Source of the DNA: SIG603 sp963589785
GTDB taxonomy: Bacteria; Bacillota; Clostridia; Oscillospirales; Acutalibacteraceae
Assembly (NCBI GenBank): GCA_963589785.1
Contig: CAVAMJ010000011.1
Location: forward strand, 1 to 64,000
Direction: 5' to 3'
DNA length: 64,000 nt
Shown: positions 8,257 to 16,528 of the stretch, piece after piece
Position numbering within the stretch: the stretch's first letter is position 1
Layout of the letters: every line of letters starts with the position of its first letter
Notes under the pieces: generated by a model
The model's database searches: none
The model's input: the letters and a program-made list of their open reading frames with translations, nothing else
What the model was told of the DNA's origin: nothing
Program-made: the position numbers and the translations under genes

Positions 8257-9450
8257 TTATCTTTTCTTGAATTTACCGACCTTGGTAAGTCTGTTCGGAA
8301 GCTTCGGCGCTTTTCCCGTTGTGCGGATTATCGCCTCGTCTTCGCAAGCTTCGATACACTTGCCGCATCTTGAGCAGTCGAAATCATCAATCATATGAAT
8401 GTACTTTGATTTACCCTCGATACAGTCCTTAGGGCAAACATCAATGCATTCGCCGCAGCCCGTGCAAAGCGTCGGATCGATATAGATAAGAACGAATGAA
8501 GAGCATGCGCCAGCCGGGCAATTTTTCTTCTTGATATGCTCGTCATATTCCTTAGAGAAGAGCTCGGTCGCACTCAAAGCAGATTTTGCGGAAAGCTGAC
8601 CCATAGAGCAAGGTGTGGAAAAACACATCGCATCGCCGATTTCCTTTGTGAGGCTGATAAATTCGCCCTTTCCTCTGCCTTCTGTGATTTCCTTTTGCAT
8701 ATGCTCAAGCTGGATAAGTCCCTCACGGCAGAAAACACATTTTCCGCAGCTTGTCTTTCTCGAGTCGAGAAGCTTATTTCTGCAGTCCTGAACTATGCAG
8801 TCCTTGCTTGTGAGCACTTTCAAAGCACCGTCTGTAATTTTCTCGACAGACAGTTCCTTGTCCTCCGGCAAGTGATATTCATAACCGAAATATAACGCTT
8901 TTATATCATCATCGGAAATAATTTCTGCTATCTTTTTGTCACTCGGGAACTTCTGAATTGCCTCGCCGTTTACAGAGACATAAACTCCGTCCTCAAAGCA
9001 GTCATCAAACAAATCTGCAAGATTTTTAGCGGTAACGATATGAATTAAAGCGCTTCCCTTTGAAGCTCTGACATTCACGATTCCGCTTACAAGCTCGATG
9101 CCGTATTTTTCTGCGACATCCTTAAGGCTATCTAAAAGGCTTGTTTCGTTTTCGGGAATGTGAAGTGTTTTTTTCTCTGTCTCAAGAGCGTATGCGACAA
9201 TAGAAATACCCTCCATTACCTTTTCGGGCTCATTCTTTAATACTTCAAGCAGAGCGTGGCTCGTGTCTGCGTTATTAAGTGCCGCTGTGACACCGAGCTC
9301 CTTGTTCTCATTTTCACTCTCTAGCTTTGCGTTGGTCAAAAGGTCGGCAAGCGGCTGTGAGAACAAGCCGTACTCACGAAGTCCCGATTCTTTAATTTTA
9401 CCGAAGACATCACGGCTGGTCATGGTTTTTGCGTTTTCAAATGCACTCAT
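8257..9450 (-). CDS. NuoF-like Fe-S subunit with C-terminal 2[4Fe-4S] domain, degenerate NADH/FMN site
   Basis: 397 residues. The middle carries the NuoF/HydB C-terminal signature SCGKCVFCREG (a [4Fe-4S] site) followed by the distal cysteine in 'MCFSTPCSMG'. The C-terminus has two ferredoxin motifs, CTGCGECIDVCPKDC and CSRCGKCIEACEDEA. The N-terminal 250 residues, where NuoF normally shows GRGGAGFPTG for FMN and NADH, lack any recognisable glycine-rich site. The subunit may thus relay electrons rather than oxidise NADH. ATG 9450 (MSAFENAK) lies one base after the stop of the gene at 9452 and has GGAGG inside that gene; the longer frame from 9618 is an overlap artefact. It probably forms a complex with the 9452-11569 product. 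Confidence 0.75.
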   Translation of the reverse strand: MSAFENAKTMTSRDVFGKIKESGLREYGLFSQPLADLLTNAKLESENENKELGVTAALNNADTSHALLEVLKNEPEKVMEGISIVAYALETEKKTLHIPENETSLLDSLKDVAEKYGIELVSGIVNVRASKGSALIHIVTAKNLADLFDDCFEDGVYVSVNGEAIQKFPSDKKIAEIISDDDIKALYFGYEYHLPEDKELSVEKITDGALKVLTSKDCIVQDCRNKLLDSRKTSCGKCVFCREGLIQLEHMQKEITEGRGKGEFISLTKEIGDAMCFSTPCSMGQLSAKSALSATELFSKEYDEHIKKKNCPAGACSSFVLIYIDPTLCTGCGECIDVCPKDCIEGKSKYIHMIDDFDCSRCGKCIEACEDEAIIRTTGKAPKLPNRLTKVGKFKKR

Positions 9451-9451
9451 A

Positions 9452-11569
9452 TTATTCAGCCTCCTTGACTTCTGTAAAATCGCCCCAAAGTCTTGGTCTT
9501 GAAATCTCAAGGCGCAAGTCGCACTGCAAGCATCTTCCTGCCTCCGCACAAATATCCGCATCGCAGATACCGTGGTCGAAAAGACGGAAGTTATCACTTC
9601 TTCTTTCCGGTGAATCAACCTGTGTCAGCTTTCTCGTCTGATAGCCGAATCCCGGGCACTGTCCGATATAAGGCTCTTTCTTCTGCTTAGGTGCGAGCTC
9701 CTCGGAAATATCGCCGTCTCCGCCTAAGTATTTGTCAATCTGAGAAGCGGCTTCTCTGCCCGATTCTACCGCCATAATAACGGATTTTGTTCCGTAAATT
9801 GCATCACCTGCCGCAAAAATACCCTCGACAGATGTTGCCTTGTCGTTTTCAATGTCATTAACAAAGATGCTGTTCGCTCTTCCGAGTGTCAGTCCCGCAT
9901 CCTCTGTTATATCAGGTCTCTGACCGACAGCAAAGATGACGGTATCGGCATCGATGTGATGCTCAGAGCCCTCTTCCTTTTCAATAATCGCACGGCGGTT
10001 CTCGTCAAAGGTGAAAGACTTCACATTCATGAAATCTACGCCTGTTACGTGATCCTCACCCGTGATTCTCTCGAATGTCTGAGCCGGATGAACGAAAATT
10101 CCCTCTTCCTCAGCCTGTTCGATTTCCTCGTCACTGGCTGTCATGACCTTTCTTGCTTCAAGGCAAGCAAGGTGAATTTCCTCAGCACCCAAACGCTTAG
10201 CGCTTCTTGCACAGTCAAATGCAACGTTTCCGCCGCCGAGAACTACGACACGCTTTCCCATGCCTGTCTCTTTGCCCATACTTGAGTTGCGCAAAAAATC
10301 AGCATTGAGGATAACTCCGTCAAGATTGCTTCCTTGCATAGGAAGTCGAACACCCTTGTGACCGCCGATTGTCATGAGTACTGCATCAAACTCATTAAGA
10401 AGCTCTACGGGCTTTTCAACCTTGGTATTAACTTCGATCTTAACGCCCTGATCCTCGATTACCTTTGCCTCCTCAGCAATAATGTCCCTCGGAAGTCTGT
10501 AAGCCGGAATTCCGTATGCCATCATTCCGCCTACTGTCGGGAGTGCCTCCTTGAGAGTGACGTCATGTCCCTGTTTTCTAAGGTAATATGCGGCAGTCAA
10601 ACCGGCAGGGCCGCCACCGACAACACAAACCTTCTTGCCTGTATCCCGGAGTTGTTTTCCTTTGCCCTTCCAGTATTTTCCGCTGTCATGCTCAGCCGCA
10701 TAGCGCTTAATATCACGAATAGCCATCGGCTCGCTTATCTCTTTTCTCTTGCACTGCAGTTCGCAAACATGACTGCAAATGTAACCCAGAGCCTTTGGGA
10801 ACGGAACCTTCTCACGGATTACTGCCGCCGCCTCGTCATACTCGCCGTTCTTCACATGTCTGATATAGCGTGGTATATCGGTATGTGCGGGGCAAGCGTG
10901 ACGGCAAGGAACAACAGCATCCTCCTTTTTCACCTCGGAATTCATGAGCATGTCTCGGATAGTACCCGTAGGACAAACCTCTACGCAAGCCTGACAAAAT
11001 CTACAGTTTGCGTCCTTAAGGAGCATATTGTGAACTGTTCCGACATATGTCTCCATTTCCTTTTTCTGATACTGAAGCACCTTAACTCCACGCATCTCGT
11101 TGCAAGCACGAACGCATCTTCCGCAGAGAACACAACGGTTCATATCGTGAATGATGAGCGGATTGTCTTCATTTTGCTTGAAGCCCTTAGCACGCATCTT
11201 GAGTCTGCCTGTCTTGGGGCCGATATACTGAATAAGCATCTGAAGTTCGCAGTTGCCGTACTTCGGACAGGTTGAGCAGTCCTCGGGGTGACCTGCAAGA
11301 AGCAGCTCTAAAGCGAGCATACGAAGCTGCTCGAGCTTTTCGCTCTTTGTTGTGATGCTCATGCCGTCCTTTGCCTTGAGCGTACAGGAGGTAGTCACAC
11401 CATCCTGACCGTCAACCTCGACAACGCACATACGGCAAGAGCCGAGCGGACTCAAGTCCTTATGATGACATAAATGCGGAATATAAATGCCGGCATCAAG
11501 GGCACATTCCAACACATTTTTACCTTCCGGGACTTCTATTTTCTTCCCATCAATTGTAATAATTGCCAT
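9452..11569 (-). CDS. NuoG-like/GltD-like fused Fe-S flavoprotein (NAD(P)H-dependent electron transfer)
   Basis: 705 residues joining two modules. Residues 1-220 are a NuoG/hydrogenase-type Fe-S region: a [2Fe-2S] domain ('LCHHKDLSPLGSCRMC'), the His-Cys3 site ('HPEDCSTCPKYGNC'), and two [4Fe-4S] motifs ('CVLCGRCVRAC', 'CRFCQACVEVC'). Residues 230-640 are a glutamate-synthase small-subunit-like FAD/NAD(P) oxidoreductase with VVGGGPAGL and VVLGGGNVA nucleotide sites. A cysteine tail follows. Such fusions pass electrons between NAD(P)H and ferredoxin or a partner enzyme. In this operon the likely sink is the FAD reductase at 13202-14653. GAGGAAAT precedes ATG 11569. Electron bifurcation is possible but cannot be seen in sequence. 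Confidence 0.8.
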   Translation of the reverse strand: MAIITIDGKKIEVPEGKNVLECALDAGIYIPHLCHHKDLSPLGSCRMCVVEVDGQDGVTTSCTLKAKDGMSITTKSEKLEQLRMLALELLLAGHPEDCSTCPKYGNCELQMLIQYIGPKTGRLKMRAKGFKQNEDNPLIIHDMNRCVLCGRCVRACNEMRGVKVLQYQKKEMETYVGTVHNMLLKDANCRFCQACVEVCPTGTIRDMLMNSEVKKEDAVVPCRHACPAHTDIPRYIRHVKNGEYDEAAAVIREKVPFPKALGYICSHVCELQCKRKEISEPMAIRDIKRYAAEHDSGKYWKGKGKQLRDTGKKVCVVGGGPAGLTAAYYLRKQGHDVTLKEALPTVGGMMAYGIPAYRLPRDIIAEEAKVIEDQGVKIEVNTKVEKPVELLNEFDAVLMTIGGHKGVRLPMQGSNLDGVILNADFLRNSSMGKETGMGKRVVVLGGGNVAFDCARSAKRLGAEEIHLACLEARKVMTASDEEIEQAEEEGIFVHPAQTFERITGEDHVTGVDFMNVKSFTFDENRRAIIEKEEGSEHHIDADTVIFAVGQRPDITEDAGLTLGRANSIFVNDIENDKATSVEGIFAAGDAIYGTKSVIMAVESGREAASQIDKYLGGDGDISEELAPKQKKEPYIGQCPGFGYQTRKLTQVDSPERRSDNFRLFDHGICDADICAEAGRCLQCDLRLEISRPRLWGDFTEVKEAE

Positions 11570-11641
11570 AATTTCCTCTTTAATAATTGATTAAAATCCT
11601 TGCATCCGCCGCACACACATCAAAGACGGCAGATTTTCATT

Positions 11642-12793
11642 TTAGTTCTGCTTTTTCTTCAAAAATATAAACGATGCAATCACTGCGAAAATAAGCATTC
11701 CCACAAATGCGACTACAAACTGGTTTGACGCTGTATTAGCGCCTAAACAAAGCTTTGCGGCATTGCCCATAAAGATTGGGGCGATAAGTCCGCCGATTCC
11801 GCCTATGACGGAGAAAATTCCGCTTGCTTTTGCGACTGCGTCCTGCTCAACCGAAATTGAAATAAGATATGAGCCGATTGCCATAAAACAGCTGAGAGAC
11901 ACTCCGCAAAGAGCACTCACAATGAGAACTCCTGCCATACCTTTCACCGTTAATACAAGACCGTAGCCGACTGCGGCACATATAATCGAGAACGGAAGAG
12001 TGAATGACTTGAGCTTTGCGGAAATCTTCGAGAAAAACAATCCCGTAAGTAGTGCGAATGCAGCATTAACAGCTGTTACCATGCCCGCAAGGCTTGTGTT
12101 GTCGGAAATGCTGTCCGCAATGTAAATTCCGATGTTGGTGCTGTACGCATTGATGAACAATGTGTGGAGAAACGAAGCAAATGAGATGATATACACCATG
12201 CGGTTTAATTTAACGCCCGATGCTTTATCTGCTTTTGCTGTCGGAGTTTCTGAAAGAAGAAGCTGAACTCCTACCATAGCGATGAACGGGAAAAGATATA
12301 TCAAATAGTAGTTTCGATAGCTGATAGCCGCAAGTGCACCGCCGAGCATACTGCCGAGCATCGTTCCGATTCCCATTCCGACAACATGAAGTCCCATGTA
12401 AGCGGCACGGTCATCTTCAGGGATTAATTCTGCGGCAACTGCAGTGTTCATCGGACCCGTAATACCGAAGCCGAAGCCGATTAAAACTCTCGAGATAACC
12501 AAAACGATAAAGCTCTCTGAGAAAAACGGAAGCACTCCGCAAACTCCGATTATCAAAAGACCGATTAAAACAATCTTTTTCTTGCTTATCTTGGTTGTGA
12601 GCCAGCCGACAAGAAGCGAACCCAACATTAAAAGCAGATACGGTATCGTCTGTAAAAGCTGAATGACACCCGTTCCGTACTCCTGATATTTTGTATTTAT
12701 TACTGCCAGAATAGGAGAAATTCCGACTATATTTAATCCAAATGCTAACGCAGTAAGGAAAATGCTTACCGCTACTTTCTTATTCTTTAACAT
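11642..12793 (-). CDS. MFS transporter
   Basis: 383-residue major facilitator with about twelve hydrophobic segments and a conserved loop-2 region 'LLVGWLTTKISKKK'. ATG 12793 (MLKNKK) lies inside the end of the SnoaL-like gene, overlapping it by seven bases with GGGATG upstream, so the two are translationally coupled. Placed between the FAD reductase/SnoaL pair and the electron-transfer subunits, it could import the substrate or export the reduced aglycone. Direction and cargo are not visible. Confidence 0.8.
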   Translation of the reverse strand: MLKNKKVAVSIFLTALAFGLNIVGISPILAVINTKYQEYGTGVIQLLQTIPYLLLMLGSLLVGWLTTKISKKKIVLIGLLIIGVCGVLPFFSESFIVLVISRVLIGFGFGITGPMNTAVAAELIPEDDRAAYMGLHVVGMGIGTMLGSMLGGALAAISYRNYYLIYLFPFIAMVGVQLLLSETPTAKADKASGVKLNRMVYIISFASFLHTLFINAYSTNIGIYIADSISDNTSLAGMVTAVNAAFALLTGLFFSKISAKLKSFTLPFSIICAAVGYGLVLTVKGMAGVLIVSALCGVSLSCFMAIGSYLISISVEQDAVAKASGIFSVIGGIGGLIAPIFMGNAAKLCLGANTASNQFVVAFVGMLIFAVIASFIFLKKKQN

Positions 12794-13128
12794 GGCTGAA
12801 GCACATCCCAATGCTCTGCTAATTTACCGTCCTCGAGACGATAGATGTCCACTACTCTGCATTTTGTGTTGCCGTTTGTGTCAACATTTTTGAGGTAAAC
12901 CGCAACCATATCATCCTCGGCAATCATCATCTTGATGTTAAGGCAGAATGTAGGGTCACTCACAAACTTGCTTGCAAATGCTGTTTTCAAGCCTTCTCTG
13001 CCCTGTTCTACGCCCGGATTATGCTGAACATAATCTTCTCTTACGTATTTATCTGCCGAATCCACAATGTGATCATTGAAAAATTCCTGATAGAATTTTC
13101 TTATCACTTCTTTATTTCTTTGTTCCAT
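12787..13128 (-). CDS. SnoaL-like (NTF2-fold) small protein
   Basis: 113 residues of the SnoaL/NTF2-like alpha+beta fold: 'NKEVIRKFYQEFFN' helix, 'YVQHNPGVEQGREG' and the C-terminal 'DIYRLEDGKLAEHWD'. The family includes ester cyclases, dehydratases and isomerases that use His/Asp residues; here H and D occur in 'QHNP' and 'EHWD'. ATG 13128 has GGAGG at 13136-13140, so the longer frame is rejected. Its position after an FAD reductase suggests action on the same aromatic or enone intermediate, perhaps an isomerisation or hydration. That role is an inference. Confidence 0.7.
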   Translation of the reverse strand: MEQRNKEVIRKFYQEFFNDHIVDSADKYVREDYVQHNPGVEQGREGLKTAFASKFVSDPTFCLNIKMMIAEDDMVAVYLKNVDTNGNTKCRVVDIYRLEDGKLAEHWDVLQPC

Positions 13129-13201
13129 AGTTTTTCCTCCGTATTTTTGAAAGAGAGTGCAGAAGCTCTTGCCACTGCACATCTCTTTTGTTAATTTTAA
13201 T

Positions 13202-14653
13202 TTAGTCCTCGTCCTCTACGAACTCAGCGGCGCTCATACCGGCGATGCGTCCTGTGTTAACCGCAAATCCCATTGAGTTACCCGGAAGAAGGAACATGTA
13301 GCTGTCGTCATAAATGTTGCAAGCGTCTGCTCCTGCGGCATAAAGTCCCGGTACAGGCTCAAAGTCCTTGTCGCAAGCCTCGCAGTTCTCGTTGATGCGA
13401 ATTCCGCCGACTGTGCCGTATCCGCCCGGACGAATTCTTGCGGCATAGAACGGAGCCTTTACGATAGGTCTTAAGTATCTGCTGTCCTTGAAGAACTCCT
13501 CGTCACGGCTGTCGCAGAAGTCGTTGTACTCATCGACTGTATCCACAAGATTTTCTTCATTGATACCGGCTAATTCAGCAAGCTCTTCGATTGAGTCTGC
13601 GATGAAAAGTCCCTTGTTGCCGTTCTCCTTAGCCATCTTAACAGCCTCAGGGAAATCTGATACATCGGGATCGGGACGAACCATGCAAATGTTGTCCACA
13701 CCGTTTTTCATGTAATATTTAGCAATTGACGAATCTATGATGCTGACACAAGTTCTGTCTTTCTGATGAGAAACAACATTAGAAAGATAGGTTGAATTCT
13801 GCATGTGGTCCTCGTTCATAACTCTCTTACCGTTGAGGTTAACGAGGAGATTAGGCTGTCCCATGATGTTTGCTACACTGCCCGGAAGATCATCGATTCC
13901 CTCGATTGAAGCCGCCTGTTCAATTCTGACAGGAAGGTGATCCGCACCGGCTTCCCAAGCCATTCTAAGTCCGTCACCCATAATTCCCGGGATAGCGAAG
14001 TTGAACATATCCTGTCCGTGCTTGTAGCCTGTTTCTTTTTCGATGAACTCCTTGTTGCATCCGGCTCCGCCTGTGCAGACGATAGCGGCTTTGCACTCGA
14101 TTTCAATCTCCTTGCCGTCCTTGTCTGTTGCAAGAACACCGGCTACCTTTCCATCCTTCATGATGATTTTCTTTGCGGGAGTCTCAAGAAGAACTTTTAC
14201 GCCGAGCTCCTGAGCTCTTGCGTAAAGAGCCTTGTTCATGAACGATGCCGCTCTCGGACCGATTCCCTGATCTGTCTTGACGATATGCCATGTTGCCTCA
14301 GACCTTGGGAAGTAGCGGTAAGCACCCTCGAATTCAACTCCCATATCCTCGAGCCACTCGATTGTGTCTGCCGACTGCTCGAAATAACGCTTAACAAGTC
14401 TTGCGTCAACATTGTAGTGGGTGTATTCCATGAACATATTGAATGCTTTCTCAACTGTTATATCCACCATCTGACGCTTCTGATATTTTGTGCCGATACC
14501 TAAGGGGCCCATTCCCATGTTTGCGGCGCCGCCGATTGCTGCGGCTTTCTCAAGAACGATAACCTCTGCTCCGTCCTCTGCTGCCTGAACTGCTGCCGAT
14601 AAGCCGGAAGGACCACCTGCGATAACAACTATCTGTGTTTCATAATCTGCCAT
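13202..14653 (-). CDS. FAD-binding fumarate-reductase-like (enoate/flavin) oxidoreductase
   Basis: 483 residues of the FAD_binding_2 / fumarate reductase flavoprotein fold. It has the N-terminal dinucleotide site 'AGGPSGLSAAVQAAEDGAE', 'EKAAAIGGAANMGMG', and the C-terminal 'GGYGTVGGI...PGLYAAGADAC' cap that closes the FAD site. There is no signal peptide, heme motif or FMN-binding domain, so it is a soluble cytosolic enzyme. Family members reduce activated C=C bonds (fumarate, urocanate, cinnamates, enoates) or dehydrogenate ketones. As first gene of an operon with dedicated Fe-S electron-transfer subunits it is likely to reduce an unsaturated aglycone. ATG 14653 follows GAGGAT. Confidence 0.8.
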   Translation of the reverse strand: MADYETQIVVIAGGPSGLSAAVQAAEDGAEVIVLEKAAAIGGAANMGMGPLGIGTKYQKRQMVDITVEKAFNMFMEYTHYNVDARLVKRYFEQSADTIEWLEDMGVEFEGAYRYFPRSEATWHIVKTDQGIGPRAASFMNKALYARAQELGVKVLLETPAKKIIMKDGKVAGVLATDKDGKEIEIECKAAIVCTGGAGCNKEFIEKETGYKHGQDMFNFAIPGIMGDGLRMAWEAGADHLPVRIEQAASIEGIDDLPGSVANIMGQPNLLVNLNGKRVMNEDHMQNSTYLSNVVSHQKDRTCVSIIDSSIAKYYMKNGVDNICMVRPDPDVSDFPEAVKMAKENGNKGLFIADSIEELAELAGINEENLVDTVDEYNDFCDSRDEEFFKDSRYLRPIVKAPFYAARIRPGGYGTVGGIRINENCEACDKDFEPVPGLYAAGADACNIYDDSYMFLLPGNSMGFAVNTGRIAGMSAAEFVEDED

Positions 14654-14787
14654 AATATTTATCCTCACCTTTCATGAAAATATCACTTGATTTGTCTATA
14701 TTTTAGTTGATTTGAGAATATTCAAATACATTTAATTTAAGCCGCTGTATTTACTTTTTTATCCTGATTTTTAAACTCAAAAAAATC

Positions 14788-14820
14788 GAGGGCAAAAAAG
14801 CCATTAGCTTTTTTGTCCTC
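14788..14820. promoter_or_regulatory. Inverted repeat GAGGrCAAAAAAG, candidate operator
   Basis: GAGGGCAAAAAAG (14788-14800) faces CTTTTTTGTCCTC (14808-14820), matching at 12 of 13 positions. It lies 135-167 bases upstream of ATG 14653, inside the 316-base gap between that gene and dgpC. The rest of the gap holds the dgpC terminator and an AT-rich leader without a clear consensus promoter. Related repeats are at 5482 and 17800. It may instead act as a second terminator of dgpC. Confidence 0.4.
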
Positions 14821-14865
14821 AGCAATTTTCCTATGTCAAAAATTAGACTATTTTTCTATCTAAGC

Positions 14866-14905
14866 AAAAAGAAGCAGTCTTCTATTAAGAAAACTGCCTC
14901 TTTTT
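14866..14905 (-). terminator. Terminator of the dgpABC operon
   Basis: GAAGCAGT (14871-14878) pairs with ACTGCCTC (14893-14900) with one mismatch, flanked by AAAAA/TTTTT that supplies the T-run on the minus strand. Located about 65 bases past the dgpC stop. Confidence 0.7.
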
Positions 14906-14969
14906 GATATATGTGATGATATGTAAAGGTAACTTGGGAGGAGTTACCCTCGAGTAGTAAACTTGTTAA

Positions 14970-16025
14970 TTAGCCCTCGATAGCTCTTCTGAGAGCCTCC
15001 TGGTGACGGCGAACCTGTTCAATGCTGTCTACGCCGACATCTCTTAGGTGCTCTCCGCCCTCATATTCACTGCTCAAAAAGCCCTTGTATCCAGCCTTTT
15101 TGAATGCCTCGACAACCTCAGGGATTGCAACGGCAGTCTCGACATAATCCTCGTGGACATTATAGAACTTTGCGTGAGTATGGAAGATATAATCAATGTT
15201 GTCGATTATATCCTGTGGCTCTGACCATGAATATGTAAAGGATGCGCCGGCATACCAGCGGTCAGCATCGTTTCCGCCTGCGGCTTCAATAGCATCGTTC
15301 ATTTCCTTCATGCCGTTAGCCATGCGGTACTCCATGTTTGCCTTGCCAAGGTTAAGGTCATACTTAATCTTAGTGAAGCCCTTTGCAATTCTCTGAGCAT
15401 AGCACTCGTCAACTATCTTGATGCACTCCTCTGAAGCGCCCATTCTTCTCGCCTTGTCTCTGACGACGTCTGGAATGTTCTTGCAGAAAATGCCCATATC
15501 GGGAATAAAGCCGAAGTACTTTGTGCCAGTGCGGTTAATCATCTCCATGTAACCGTCTGCCCAGCCTGAATTTAAAGAGAACGGAGCGTGAACCTCAAGA
15601 CCTATCTTGACATTCATCTTCTCTGCGTACTCAAGGCTACCCTCAATGACATCCATAGGAGTGGAAACAAGAGTACGAAGGTTATGGAATCCGAGAAGTG
15701 AAGCAAGACGAATGTCTCTCTTCATCATGTTAATCTGCTCGCCGAGTGACAATGTACGATTATCGTAAATTCTGTTCTCAAGGAACGCATCGTAGCAGGA
15801 CGGCTCAAGACCGTACTTATCGAGCCAGCCGAACCACTGTGCTCTGAATTCTTCTGTTTCAATCGGCAGAGGGAAACGCTTAATCATCTGCTCTGCCAAA
15901 AGCTCAACGCCTGTTGCGCCTGTCTTTGCTGTTTCTCTGAGGCAGCCCTCAAGATCAAGCTTTCCGTCATAATATTCGTCCTGATAGCTGTAAAGAGAAA
16001 TACTTCTTTTAACGTCGTGACTCAT
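14970..16025 (-). CDS. dgpC: C-glycoside deglycosidase alpha subunit-like (sugar phosphate isomerase/epimerase fold)
   Basis: 351-residue TIM-barrel protein of the sugar phosphate isomerase/epimerase superfamily. Metal-ligand positions of the fold are visible: Glu144 ('IGLEVHAP'), Asp176 ('FIPDMG'), His282/His284 ('FHTHAK') and Glu320 ('SSEYEGG'). In the DgpBC enzymes of gut bacteria the large subunit of this fold binds a divalent metal and, with the DUF6379 subunit, cleaves the C-C bond of a 3-oxo C-glycoside to free the aglycone. Assignment rests mainly on the dgpA-dgpB-dgpC order and the DUF6379-like partner 14 bases upstream. AGGAGGAG precedes ATG 16025. An ordinary sugar epimerase is the alternative if the partner call is wrong. 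Confidence 0.8.
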   Translation of the reverse strand: MSHDVKRSISLYSYQDEYYDGKLDLEGCLRETAKTGATGVELLAEQMIKRFPLPIETEEFRAQWFGWLDKYGLEPSCYDAFLENRIYDNRTLSLGEQINMMKRDIRLASLLGFHNLRTLVSTPMDVIEGSLEYAEKMNVKIGLEVHAPFSLNSGWADGYMEMINRTGTKYFGFIPDMGIFCKNIPDVVRDKARRMGASEECIKIVDECYAQRIAKGFTKIKYDLNLGKANMEYRMANGMKEMNDAIEAAGGNDADRWYAGASFTYSWSEPQDIIDNIDYIFHTHAKFYNVHEDYVETAVAIPEVVEAFKKAGYKGFLSSEYEGGEHLRDVGVDSIEQVRRHQEALRRAIEG

Positions 16026-16039
16026 CTTTTAGCTCCTCC

Positions 16040-16435
16040 TTATTCAATTACAAAATCTGCGTCGCAGTCCGCTTCAATCTGGAACGGCATGTAAGACGGT
16101 GCGATAATCTGTCTTGCATGAATGTGGTGGTTTCCCTTCTCGAGTCCACCCTCTTTTACTACGGATACCGTAGCGAACTCACCGAACTCCCAGCGATAGT
16201 CGGAATCGACAACCGTGCTCATCTCCTCGAGAGTGAATGTCTCAGAATTTACTGTAAATCTGATGTCTTCTCTCTTAACGTCCTCGCCGTCAACATTAAT
16301 CTTAATGTCACGAACGATAGAAAGTGTAATTCCACGGTAATACTGTGCCTTGAACTTGAACTCATATCCTGTTACAAGTCCGTCTTTTTCTGTATTTTTA
16401 AATCCGTTAGGATCAAAAATCTGTCTTGCAGCCAT
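16040..16435 (-). CDS. dgpB: C-glycoside deglycosidase beta subunit-like (DUF6379)
   Basis: 131-residue beta-rich soluble protein starting MAARQIFDPNGFKN. Features seen: 'GYEFKFKAQYYRGITLS', 'DGEDVKREDIRFTVN', 'YRWEFGE', and a C-terminal 'HHIHARQIIAPSYMP'. This is the pattern of the DUF6379 family, the small subunit of C-deglycosylation enzymes such as DgpB. The subunit packs on the TIM-barrel partner and shapes the active site. ATG 16435 follows GAGGAAAT; the longer frame from 16471 is not used. It ends 14 bases before dgpC, as expected for a stoichiometric complex. An intercistronic hairpin separates it from dgpA. Confidence 0.8.
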   Translation of the reverse strand: MAARQIFDPNGFKNTEKDGLVTGYEFKFKAQYYRGITLSIVRDIKINVDGEDVKREDIRFTVNSETFTLEEMSTVVDSDYRWEFGEFATVSVVKEGGLEKGNHHIHARQIIAPSYMPFQIEADCDADFVIE

Positions 16436-16478
16436 TTTATTTCCTCGCTTTCTTGTTTTTTGCGATTTCATATATCAA

Positions 16479-16510
16479 GAACATCGGAGTGCTTAAAAGC
16501 CCCGATGTTC
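16479..16510 (-). promoter_or_regulatory. Intercistronic hairpin between dgpA and dgpB
   Basis: GAACATCGG (16479-16487) pairs with CCGATGTTC (16502-16510). On the minus strand no T-run follows, so it is unlikely to be a full terminator. It may protect or process the mRNA and set different levels of dgpA against dgpBC. Confidence 0.5.
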
Positions 16511-16528
16511 CTTTTTTACTGATGAAAA

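Noticed and set aside
9451..9618. Longer N-terminus for the NuoF-like gene
   Set aside because: It would overlap the upstream Fe-S flavoprotein gene in another frame; ATG 9450 has GGAGG and a one-base gap.
10334..11275. 313-codon plus-strand frame
   Set aside because: Exact antisense shadow of the NuoG/GltD-like gene, no domain features or ribosome site.
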